In this document: positions 32,939 through 43,800 of the stretch, in pieces | Layout: each line of letters opens with the position of its first letter | Position numbering within the stretch: the stretch's first letter is position 1 | Origin: Loripinus fragilis | Lineage: Eukaryota; Mollusca; Bivalvia; Lucinida; Lucinidae | NCBI GenBank assembly: GCA_964019695.1 | Contig: CAXHUL010000214.1 | Span: 186,001 to 250,000 of the forward strand | Reading direction: 5' to 3' | DNA length: 64,000 nt | The notes under the pieces: generated by a model | Told to the model about the DNA's origin: nothing | Seen by the model: the letters and a program-made list of their open reading frames with translations, nothing else | Databases searched by the model: none | Position numbers and translations under genes: made by a program

Positions 32939-33358
32939 TTATAATCCCAAATAATTGGTATGTTCTAGAATGTTCTAGAAAGTCTCAGTCCAGTTCCAAT
33001 TCTGCTTGAATAGAACTTCCTGGGATTTTGTGGTACTTCACTTTACATGGTATTTAATGAAATTACATTAAATCCCAAAAGTTGGAACAATTGGTATTTT
33101 CTGTCACTATCTGGAACTGGAAAATCCCAGAAAGTCTCAAATAATTCTGCTTAAAATATAAGTGGGATTTTATGTTACTTTCTGGGATAAATATTCCATT
33201 TAATCCCAGAAAGTCCCAGTAGGTACTTTAAATGGGATTATTAAGATTTTCTGGGTCTTCATCAATTCAACACATCCATATAATTTGGGATTAAATGGAA
33301 TCTTTTGGTACTGCTAGTAAATAATTTGGTTCCATTTAATATCAAATAATCCCAACCT
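32939..33358. repeat. Repeat rich in AATCCCA/TGGGATT motifs
   Basis: It starts ATAATCCCAAATAATTGG and ends ATCAAATAATCCCAACC. AATCCCA occurs at about 32942, 33072, 33124, 33213 and 33346, and TGGGATT or GGGATT at about 33012, 33165, 33235 and 33288. Phrases such as AATCCCAGAAAGTC recur. It looks like a degraded fold-back element that truncated segment C. No gene. Confidence 0.5.
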
Positions 33359-33989
33359 AGATTTGCATAGGACCATTATATTCTGAACTCAGTCTGACCT
33401 TGAAATATGATATAACTGTGTTAACCTGGTTCTCTCATTTCAATGACCAAAGCTGAAATTCTTTAATCTTGCAGGAAACCAGAAAAAGATTCAAATAAAC
33501 CTCATGGTTTGCAAGGCTCTAACTATTTGATAAATCCTGTGTTAATTTTGGATATATACTGCATAAACTGCACAAAATAAATCCTACAACAGACAGTGTG
33601 AGTTAATAGAACATATTTCTATGCTTATAAATTATACTTGCATGAGACTTTTCATCATATAATTTAGTTTCTCAGAAACAAAGCCATTTGTAGTTGTTTC
33701 TTTCCTTAAATGCTGATGAAAGACGCTTAATACTGAATTGTGTTCATTATGGTTATACAATTTTACCATTATCATTATTATTTACAGCAGCATTTATGGC
33801 AGTACAACACTTAGTTAGTGTGGTACATGTAAGCAGGTTAATTACTGAATTTACAGGATAATCAGGCTGATCATTGGGGCTTATTTTTATTTGATTTTTT
33901 TTATCCATTCTCTTTTTAAAAGGTGTTGGAGATATTGCGATTGCCTTCGTCTGTATATCAGGTTTTTGTTTGTTACGCTATCTTCTAAA
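33359..33989. other. No feature recognised
   Basis: AT-rich, unremarkable sequence. No coding or RNA gene seen. Confidence 0.5.
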
Positions 33990-34745
33990 CAACTGGACAG
34001 ATTATCAAACCAAATTTGTTGAGCAACTGGTGTATGCAACTGGTGTATGCAACAGCAAAATTCCAATACCCCAATGATGTGGGATGTATGCCTGCAATAC
34101 TTTCACCTTGCAAACGGTTTGTTTGTTTTGTTGCTTTACGTCCCAATTCAACAGCTTAGGTCATGGCAGGACAGTTAGTTCACCTAACCACACTTTTTCC
34201 TGGGCAAGCTTTAACAAGCAGTTAACCAGTACTTCGTGCACATACTTTCACTTGTAACTGACAACAACCCTTCTTGAATGATTCAGCGGAAGGGAGGAGA
34301 ATGACCGTAGAAATTATTTCATGATCAATCTCCACGAAAGTACGGGACCGGGTTGGGATTCAATCTTGCGACCCCTGGATTCAGACTCACATCTGTTGCC
34401 AGACACGTTACCGACTGCGCAAACGGTCATACTGAATCCAACCGAATTTGTTTGGTGACTTACTTGCACAAGTGGGTGAGCAGGAGCATTACTGTTTTTT
34501 GCTTTTTGGATCCCCTTTGCATGGGCCTCAGAGAGTGTGCATTTTCTGGCTAAATTGCAGTCTCTTTCTGAATTGCTGGGTAGAACTCAACCAAATTTGT
34601 GCACAACTTAAACAAATTGTGTATACAAGAGCTTATTTTTGGGTACCCCACTCAGAGGCGCCCTATAATGGGGTCAAAAGTGTCTGCCCATTCTTCTTTT
34701 ATGCTAATCCAAACATGCTGGGCTGAATTCAACCTAATTTGTTGA
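33990..34745 (+). repeat. Degenerate ~140-bp tandem repeat split by a SINE
   Basis: Phrases of the type CTGGGTAGAACTCAACCAAATTTG occur at about 34002, 34433, 34579 and 34719. The first is separated from the others by the SINE at 34119-34418. Such phrases are frequent in bivalve repeats. Frames across the region are not conserved. Confidence 0.55.
34119..34418 (-). mobile_element. tRNA-derived SINE, 5'-truncated copy
   Basis: Same family as 6604-6927 and flanked by a 9-bp duplication GCAAACGGT (34110-34118 and 34419-34427). Compared with the first copy it lacks about 13 bases at the 5' end, including part of the A box. Its B box is mutated (GATTGAATCC), so it should be transcriptionally inactive. 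Confidence 0.85.
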
Positions 34746-35283
34746 AAGGTCGACTTTCTCACAAGTGGGGAGTGGTAAAGAACATTTATTTTTTTAACCT
34801 TCCAGCCAAATTTTCGATTATCCGAAACTACTGGGTTATTCGAAGACTACGGACAGTCCTGACTTTTTTCTCTATTATCTATTGCAATAAAACTACCTAT
34901 TATTCGAATTTCGATTATCTGAAAAATTCAATTTTTTGAAGTGATTTGTCGGTCCCGAGAAAAGAAATGGCTATTAAATTACCTTTCAAGATTCGAAGTC
35001 CAAATGTCACGCATGGTGATCATGATTTCTTTGTTGGGTCGAGTTTATTTTTATTATATAGATTAATAATAAGAAAAAAATAGGTGAATGCCATTACAAT
35101 AATACTTCATCAGTGTTGACGTGGTCTATTGTCATATACAGCATGGATGTTGGTGACCTGATTTTGAATGAAACGATTCAAATCTGAATATAGATATATA
35201 AACAAACAGGTTTTAAAATATTAAAACCAAACCAATAATGTATATGATGTATATATGTTCAATGTTTCTATCTTGATTTTGTA
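34746..35283. other. No gene; AT-rich with TTCGATTATC motifs
   Basis: The phrases TTCGATTATCCGAA (about 34818) and TTCGATTATCTGAA (about 34909) and several ATTCGAA motifs suggest a worn element around 34800-34945. The rest is featureless. Confidence 0.35.
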
Positions 35284-35346
35284 ATTGTGCTTTATTTGTA
35301 TGCTCTTCACATGTGGAGGAAATAAAGAATATTATTATTATCATTA

Positions 35347-35396
<50 letters not shown>

Positions 35397-35410
35397 ATTA
35401 TTATTATTTT
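35284..35410 (+). repeat. Retroposon 3' end with (ATT)n microsatellite
   Basis: GGAGGAAATAAAG followed by ATTATTATT repeats to about 35410. A polyadenylation-like signal directly in front of a trinucleotide tail is typical of a retroposon end. The upstream extent is not definable. Confidence 0.7.
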
Positions 35411-36841
35411 ATTAAGGTCGTCTGCAATGATGGTTTGGTTTGATGTTTTTTAAATGTCTAATTATGGGCAATAAATGAGCTAAACTTGATTTTAATTGGA
35501 TCTTCTCATCCTTTGATTTATTCTTGACCACTGTTTACATTATATTTAATATAGAATACAATTATGTCTACAGAATTCCAAAGGGCCCTTACTTAGACTA
35601 CAGTTATAATTCTGTCTGATTACTCTACTGGTTGTGATGAGATGAGACGAGCAATTATTTTGCCACACAAGCAGATATAATGATAGATATTGTATACGAC
35701 TTGGATAAGGATTAGTTAAGATATTTTAAAACATTTAACCAATTTAACAAATACTAAATTGTCATGTTAAAATAGAAACTATTATTTTCCACGCCCCTCT
35801 ATCTATATCGTAGTATTATACATATATGGAAATATTGAAAAAGTTTATATATAACATCTGTAAAAAAGGTCTTGATAATAGAGCAATGAATTGCTTCCTA
35901 AGATTAAAGCACCAAAGTTCAGAGATTTATAAGAAACCATGCGAAAAATATTCATTTCCTTTTGAAATATCATCTCTTACACCAAGTCGATGGCCTTGCT
36001 AATTTATTATGTTAGGTAACATAAGTTACAACCTGTAACACAACCTGTAACAAGTACTCCTATCTTGTTGTTTAACATGCAAAATCTATGATTCTTTATT
36101 ATATGAGCAAGACTATCAAAATATGGAAGATTTTATATAATTTTTACGTAAATAATACCTACCAAATTGGGCTCCTTAAAACTTGGGGTAGTGTTGTTTA
36201 ATTGCTTATATAAGGCAATGCATTTAAGATAGATAAACACACTTTTTTTTTCTATAAGCCAAATAAGTATGTTAGTACAACTAGATTAAAAGCATTTTAA
36301 AAATTCACAAATCAGCTGTAAAATTAAATGCTATTGGTCACAGTTACCGTTTTTGAAGGGTAGTTTTATGTAAGTAACGCACATAACACATTAGGATGCC
36401 GTAATTTTGCTTTAAAACTTTTATCTGCAGCTTAGGTATCCAGCAGGCAGACTATATGCGTGATTTAAATAGTTAGTTTAATGCCTTCTTTCTGTAGCAC
36501 AGCCTTTTAACTTTTCATTTTCTGAATTTTATATGGTAACATATGTAACAGACTGTCAGAGGCAAACACCAAATCGTACACATGCAAACATCTCTTATTC
36601 TACGCAGCTTGAAATGCTGTTTTAAGATACGATGTGTCTGCAAAATTCTTTAGCGGGGAGCAAAACATTCTCAGCCATCAGTCTAACAATGATACATTGC
36701 CATTTTGGTAACGTATATTTTAGGATTTCCCACCAAGGGAGAAATTGAAATCTCTCTGTTTTGATATAAAACTCTCACAACTTTGAACACAGAGTGTAAA
36801 ATGCTTCTTTGAGCTAAAAACTAAAAATATTATTTTTGGAT
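35411..36841. other. No gene; AT-rich inner flank of the right arm
   Basis: No open frame, RNA gene or clear repeat. Short inverted phrases GTAACATA and TGTAACA occur near 36012-36055 and 36535-36550. No similarity to the sequence inside the left arm was seen. Confidence 0.5.
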
Positions 36842-37286
36842 AAAAAACCCCGCAGGGTTTTTCTCCCATTTTATTTTGTGGGGGAAAAACCCCGCGGGGG
36901 AAAAACCCTGCGGGGGAATTTTCTTTTTCCTCTAGAGGCACAATATAATGCTGAAAGTTTTTTATATACCTTTTATTATGCATTGTGATGAATAATAATT
37001 CAAAAAAGTCAATTTGAATTTTTCAAAAAACCCTGCGGGGTTTTTCCCCCACAATCTGAAATGGGAGAAAAACCCCGCGGGGGAAATCAAAGTTTTGAAT
37101 TAAGCCATATCAATCATTTTCTGCAATAATTACAATCAAACAAACTTGTTTCTTGAACAAATTTTAATATTTATTTTTTTGAAAAAACCCTGCGGGGTTT
37201 TTCCCCCATTTGAAAATGTGGGGGAAAAACCCCGCGCGGGGTTTAAAAAAACCCGCGGGGTTTTCAAAAAACCCCGCGGGGTTTTT
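36842..37286. repeat. CCCCGCGGGG palindrome and hairpin modules, right arm
   Basis: Blocks at 36842-36919, 37026-37085 and 37181-37286 mirror the three left blocks in order and spacing. Stems again pair TTTTTCCCCC with GGGGGAAAAA. Short open frames that translate these repeats (NPAGF, PRGVF-like) are artefacts of the palindromes. Confidence 0.85.
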
Positions 37287-37462
37287 AACTTTGACCATTT
37301 TTTTCATTATGAAGGCATATATTTTTTTAGTCATAATCATATATGTTTTGCTCCCTTATGTCTGTATTTATGTATTTTAGTGGTTTTGAGTCTTTTGCAC
37401 CACTAGAAAGATGATGTGATTTTGCCAAATTCTGGTGTGGCAAAAAAAAACTGGTGGCTGTT
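36842..37462 (-). repeat. Right terminal inverted repeat of the giant element
   Basis: Inverted partner of 3507-4146. It is about 20 bp shorter, mainly because it has one fewer CCCCGCGGGG palindrome in the outermost block. It ends CTGGTGGCTGTT at 37462, directly against TAAT and the resumed satellite. The differences from the left arm in the outer 185 bp are at about 37282, 37314, 37338 and 37371. Confidence 0.9.
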
Positions 37463-37466
37463 TAAT
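37463..37466. other. Target-site duplication TAAT, right
   Basis: Second copy of the 4-bp satellite target. The satellite continues as GCTCATAACTTTTT from 37467, exactly where the left block broke off. Confidence 0.88.
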
Positions 37467-40400
37467 GCTCATAACTTTTTAATTTTCCGATGGAACGCTT
37501 TGAAATTTTCACCATTTGTAGACGGCCTCCCGTACTACAAACTGATGCCCGTGTGGGCATGATGAAAATAGTAGTTCGCGAGACGGAAGCGCGTAAAGCT
37601 TCGGGGCGGCAGACTTCCACACCCCGATAACTCGGTATCGAAACATTGTTGCGGGCGGGTGCGCATGGCAATACCTGCGCCTCTGTTGGCCCTATCCGCG
37701 TGCAAAATCTAAAAGCGATCAGAGCCTTAGAAAGCGCGTACAACCGCTATCCCCATTTGCCTTGGGCCCTATGGGAAAACAGGAAATATCATAATTGCGG
37801 TCCGGGGCTCGCGCGCACAATGATAATTTTCACACCCGAGTAAGCTCTTTTATAGGTCAACATTTTGGAAAAAAAATTGGCTTGCTGCCCACAGCAGGAG
37901 CTGAGAACCATGCATTCGGAGGTTTTCACACCCCACCCACTAACGCCCTCAAAGTTTGAGAAAACGCGACCTTCGCGAAAAGCCCCGGAACCTATTGCAA
38001 AGTGATGAGCAGTGCCCAGGAGCACCTCTCAGTCATTTGCGCAAAATTCCTTCGGCTACAAGTGGCTCAAATAAGGGCGTGAAAATTGTGCCGAAAGCCC
38101 TTTCAGGGGCTATTGCTCGGCACTCGGGGGACGGAAAATTTTACGCAATGCCTCACAATGAAGCACTGGTCGGGGGCTAACTTCTGGCACCAGTTTCGAG
38201 CCCGTCCGTGAAAGTGACCCGCGCAATTTTTAGGCCGGTTCGGCTACTCTGGCCTAATGGGGCCTAATGGGAAGATCTTCTAATGCTCATAACTTTTTAA
38301 TTTTCCGATGGAACGCTTTGAAATTTTCACCATTTGTAGACGGCCTCCCATACTACAAACTGATGCCCGTGTGGGCATGATGAAAATAGTAGTTCGCGAG
38401 ACGGAAGCGCGTAAAGCTTCGGGGCGGCAGACTTCCACACCCCGATAACTCGGTATCGAAACATTGTTGCGGGCGGGTGCGCATGGCAATACCTGCGCCT
38501 CTGTTGGCCCTATCCGTGTGCAAAATCTAAAAGCGATCAGAGCCTTAGAAAGCGCGTACAACCGCTATCCCCATTTGCCTTGGGCCCTATGGGAAAACAG
38601 GAAATATCATAATTGCGGTCCGGGGCGCGCGCGCACAATGATAATTTTCACACCCGAGTAAGCTCTTTTATAGGTCAACATTTTGGAAAAAAAATTGGCT
38701 TGCTGCCTACAGCAGGAGCTGTGAACCATGCATTCGGAGGTTTTCACACCCCACCCACTAATGCCCTCAAAGTTTGAGAAAACGCGACCTTCGCGAAAAG
38801 CCCCGGAACCTATTGCAAAGTGATGAGCAGTGCCCAGGAGCACCTCTCAGTCATTTGCGCAAAATTCCTTCGGCTACAAGTGGCTCAAATAAGGGCGTGA
38901 AAATTGTGCCGAAAGCCCTTTCAGGGGCTATTGCTCGGCACTCGGGGGACGGAAAATTTTACGCAATGCCTCACAATGAAGCACTGGTCGGGGGCTAACT
39001 TCTGGCACCAGTTTCGAGCCCGTCTGTGAAAGTGACCCGCGCAAGTTTTAGGCCGGTTCGGCTACTCTGGCCTAATGGGGCCTAATGGGAAGATCTTCTA
39101 ATGCTCATAACTTTTTAATTTTCCGATGGAACGCTTTGAAATTTTCACCATTTGTAGACGGCCTCCCGTACTACAAACTGATGCCCGTGTGGGCATGATG
39201 AAAATAGTAGTTCGCGAGACGGAAGCGCGTAAAGCTTCGGGGCGGCAGACTTCCACACCCCGATAACTCGGTATCGAAACATTGTTGCGGGCGGGTGCGC
39301 ATGGCAATACCTGCGCCTCTGTTGGTCCTATCCGCGTGCAAAATCTAAAAGCGATCAGAGCCTTAGAAAGCGCGTACAACCGCTATCCCCATTTGCCTTG
39401 GGCCCTATGGGAAAACAGGAAATATCATAATTGCGGTCCGGGGCGCGCGCGCACAATGATAATTTTCACACCCGAGTAAGCTCTTTTATAGGTCAACATT
39501 TTGGAAAAAAATTGGCTTGCTGCCCACAGCAGGAGCTGAGAACCATGCATTCGGAGGTTTTCACACCCCACCCACTAATGCCCTCAAAGTTTGAGAAAAC
39601 GCGACCTTCGCGAAAAGCCCCGGAACCTATTGCAAAGTGATGAGCAGTGCCCAGGAGCACCTCTCAGTCATTTGCGCAAAATTCCTTCGGCTACAAGTGG
39701 CTCAAATAAGGGCGTGAAAATTGTGCCGAAAGCCCTTTCAGGGGCTATTGCTCGGCACTCGGGGGACGGAAAATTTTACGCAATGCCTCACAATGAAGCA
39801 TTGGTCGGGGGCTAACTTCTGGCACCAGTTTCGAGCCCGTCCGTGAAAGTGACCCGCGCAAGTTTTAGGCCGGTTCGGCTACTCTGGCCTAATGGGGCCT
39901 AATGGGAAGATCTTCTAATGCTCATAACTTTTTAATTTTCCGATGGAACGCTTTGAAATTTTCACCATTTGTAGACGGCCTCCCGTACTACAAACTGATG
40001 CCCGTGTGGGCATGATGAAAATAGTAGTTCGCGAGACGGAAGCGCGTAAAGCTTCGGGGCGGCAGACTTCCACACCCCGATAACTCGGTATCGAAACATT
40101 GTTGCGGGCGGGTGCGCATGGCAATACCTGCGCCTCTGTTGGCCCTATCCGCGTGCAAAATCTAAAAGCGATCAGAGCCTTAGAAAGCGCGTACAACCGC
40201 TATCCCCATTTGCCTTGGGCCCTATGGGAAAACAGGAAATATCATAATTGCGGTCCGGGGCGTGCGCGCACAATGATAATTTTCACACCCGAGTAAGCTC
40301 TTTTATAGGTCAACATTTTGGAAAAAAAATTGGCTTGCTGCCCACAGCAGGAGCTGAGAACCATGCATTCGGAGGTTTTCACACCCCACCCACTAATGCC

Positions 40401-40873
40401 CTCAAAGTTTGAGAAAACGCGACCTTCGCGAAAAGCCCCGGAACCTATTGCAAAGTGATGAGCAGTGCCCAGGAGCACCTCTCAGTCATTTGCGCAAAAT
40501 TCCTTCGGCTACAAGTGGCTCAAATAAGGGCGTGAAAATTGTGCCGAAAGCCCTTTCAGGGGCTATTGCTCGGCACTCGGGGGACGGAAAATTTTACGCA
40601 ATGCCTCACAATGAAGCACTGGTCGGGGGCTAACTTCTGGCACCAGTTTCGAGCCCGTCCGTGAAAGTGACCCGCGCAAGTTTTAGGCCGGTTCGGCTAC
40701 TCTGGCCTAATGGGGCCTAATGGGAAGATCTTCTAATGCTTATAACTTTTTAATTTTCCGATGGAACGCTTTGAAATTTTCACCATTTGTAGACGGCCTC
40801 CCGTACTACAAACTGATGCCCGTGTGGGCATGATGAAAATAGTAGTTCGCGAGACGGAAGCGCGTAAAGCTTC

Positions 40874-43800
40874 AGGGCGGCAGACTTCCACACCCCGATA
40901 ACTCGGTATCGAAACATTGTTGCGGGCGGGTGTGCATGGCAATACCTGCGCCTCTGTTGGCCCTATCCGCGTGCAAAATCTAAAAGCGATCAGAGCCTTA
41001 GAAAGCGCGTACAACCGCTATCCCCATTTGCCTTGGGCCCTATGGGAAAACAGGAAATATCATAATTGCGGTCCGGGGCGCGCGCGCACAATGATAATTT
41101 TCACACCCGAGTAAGCTCTTTTATAGGTCAACATTTTGGAAAAAAAATTGGCTTGCTGCCCACAGCAGGAGCTGAGAACCATGCATTCGGAGGTTTTCAC
41201 ACCCCACCCACTAATGCCCTCAAAGTTTGAGAAAACGCGACCTTCGCGAAAAGCCCCGGAACCTATTGCAAAGTGATGAGCAGTGCCCAGGAGCACCTCT
41301 CAGTCATTTGCGCAAAATTCCTTCGGCTACAAGTGGCTCAAATAAGGGCGTGAAAATTGTGCCGAAAGCCCTTTCAGGGGCTATTGCTCGGCACTCGGGG
41401 GACGGAAAATTTTACGCAATGCCTCACAATGAAGCACTGGTCGGGGGCTAACTTCTGGCACCAGTTTCGAGCCCGTCCGTGAAAGTGACCCGCGCAAGTT
41501 TTAGGCCGGTTCGGCTACTCTGGTCTAATGGGGCCTAATGGGAAGATCTTCTAATGCTCATAACTTTTTAATTTTCCGATGGTACGCTTTGAAATTTTCA
41601 CCATTTGTAGACGGCCTCCCGTACTACAAACTGATGCCCGTGTGGGCATGATGAAAATAGTAGTTCGCGAGACGGAAGCGCGTAAAGCTTCGGGGCGGCA
41701 GACTTCCACACCCCGATAACTCGGTATCGGCACATTGTTGCGGGCGGGTGCGCATGGCAATACCTGCGCCTCTGTTGGCCCTATCCGCGTGCAAAATCTA
41801 AAAGCGATCAGAGCCTTAGAAAGCGCGTACAACCGCTATCCCCATTTGCCTTGGGCCCTATGGGAAAACAGGAAATATCATAATTGCGGTCCGGGGCGCG
41901 CGCGCACAATGATAATTTTCACACCCGAGTAAGCTCTTTTATAGGTCAACATTTTGGAAAAAAAATTGGCTTGCTGCCCACAGCAGGAGCTGAGAACCAT
42001 GCATTCGGAGGTTTTCACACCCCACCCACTAATGCCCTCAAAGTTTGAGAAAACGCGACCTTCGCGAAAAGCCCCGGAACCTATTGCAAAGTGATGAGCA
42101 GTGCCCAGGAGCACCTCTCAGTCATTTGCGCAAAATTCCTTCGGCTACAAGTGGCTCAAATAAGGGCGTGAAAATTGTGCCGAAAGCCCTTTCAGGGGCT
42201 ATTGCTCGGCACTCGGGGGACGGAAAATTTTACGCAATGCCTCACAATGAAGCACTGGTCGGGGGCTAACTTCTGGCACCAGTTTCGAGCCCGTCCGTGA
42301 AAGTGACCCGCGCAAGTTTTAGGCCGGTTCGGCTACTCTGGCCTAATGGGGCCTAATGGGAAGATCTTCTAATGCTCATAACTTTTTAATTTTCCGATGG
42401 AACGCTTTGAAATTTTCACCATTTGTAGACGGCCTCCCGTACTACAAACTGATGCCCGTGTGGGCATGATGAAAATAGTAGTTCGCGAGACGGAAGCGCG
42501 TAAAGCTTCGGGGCGGCAGACTTCCACACCCGATAACTCGGTATCGAAACATTGTTGCAGGCGGGTGCGCATGGCAATACCTGCGCCTCTGTTGGCCCTA
42601 TCTGCATGCAAAATCTAAAAGCGATCAGAACCTTAGAAAGCGCGTACAACCGTTATCCCCATTTGCCTTGGGCCCTATGGGAAAACAGGAAATATCATAA
42701 TTGCGGTCCGGGGCGCGCGCGCACAATGATAATTTTCACACCCGAGTAAGCTCTTTTATAGGTCAACATTTTGGAAAAAAAATTGGCTTGCTGCCCACAG
42801 CAGGAGCTGAGAACCATGCATTCGGAGGTTTTCACACCCCACCCACTAATGCCCTCAAAGTTTGAGAAAACGCGACCTTCGCGAAAAGCCCCGGAACCTA
42901 TTGCAAAGTGATGAGCAGTGCCCAGGAGCACCTCTCAGTCATTTGCGCAAAATTCCTTCGGCTACAAGTGGCTCAAATAAGGGCGTGAAAATTGTGCCGA
43001 AAGCCCTTTCAGGGGCTATTGCTCGGCACTCGGGGGACGGAAAATTTTACGCAATGCCTCACAATGAAGCACTGGTCGGGGGCTAACTTCTGGCACCAGT
43101 TTCGAGCCCGTCCGTGAAAGTGACCCGCGCAAGTTTTAGGCCGGTTCGGCTACTCTGGCCTAATGGGGCCTAATGGGAAGATCTTCTAATGCTCATAACT
43201 TTTTAATTTTCCGATGGAACGCTTTGAAATTTTCACCATTTGTAGACGGCCTCCCGTACTACAAACTGATGCCCGTGTGGGCATGATGAAAATAGTAGTT
43301 CGCGAGACGGAAGCGCGTAAAGCTTCGGGGCGGCAGACTTCCACACCCCGATAACTCGGTATCGAAACATTGTTGCGGGCGGGTGCGCATGGCAATACCT
43401 GCGCCTCTGTTGGCCCTATCCGCGTGCAAAATCTAAAAGCGATCAGAGCCTTAGAAAGCGCGTACAACCGCTATCCCCATTTGCCTTGGGCCCTATGGGA
43501 AAACAGGAAATATCATAATTGCGGTCCGGGGCGCGCGCGCACAATGATAATTTTCACACCCGAGTAAGCTCTTTTATAGGTCAACATTTTGGAAAAAAAA
43601 TTGGCTTGCTGCCCACAGCAGGAGCTGAGAACCATGCATTCGGAGGTTTTCACACCCCACCCACTAATGCCCTCAAAGTTTGAGAAAACGCGACCTTCGC
43701 GAAAAGCCCCGGAACCTATTGCAAAGTGATGAGCAGTGCCCAGGAGCACCTCTCAGTCATTTGCGCAAAATTCCTTTGGCTACAAGTGGCTCAAATAAGA

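Larger units (their letters stand above)
3507..37462. mobile_element. Giant 34-kb TIR-bounded insertion in the satellite
   Basis: A 33,956-bp segment begins AACAGCCACCAG and ends with its reverse complement. It has long terminal inverted repeats and is flanked by a perfect 4-bp duplication of the satellite target. The satellite phase is preserved across it, as expected for simple insertion. By eye the interior is AT-rich and consists largely of nested SINE, LINE, MITE and tandem-repeat material. I found no intact transposase, integrase, tyrosine recombinase, DNA polymerase or capsid gene, so it is non-autonomous in this copy. A 4-bp duplication is known for several DNA transposon superfamilies (for example Sola, Chapaev, Ginger, Academ), but the terminal sequence does not let me assign one. 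Polinton/Maverick (6-bp duplication, many genes) and piggyBac (TTAA) do not fit. It could also be a composite fold-back element of the kind known in Drosophila. Confidence 0.82.

Noticed and set aside
3507..37462. Polinton/Maverick, piggyBac-virus fusion or herpesvirus-like giant transposon
   Set aside because: No polymerase, integrase, capsid or other viral-type genes, and the duplication is TAAT, not 6 bp or TTAA.
3507..37462. Two independent short insertions in opposite orientation with host DNA between
   Set aside because: Only the outer boundaries show the TAAT duplication, neither arm has a second tip, and the satellite continues in phase. I keep it as an alternative but consider it less likely.
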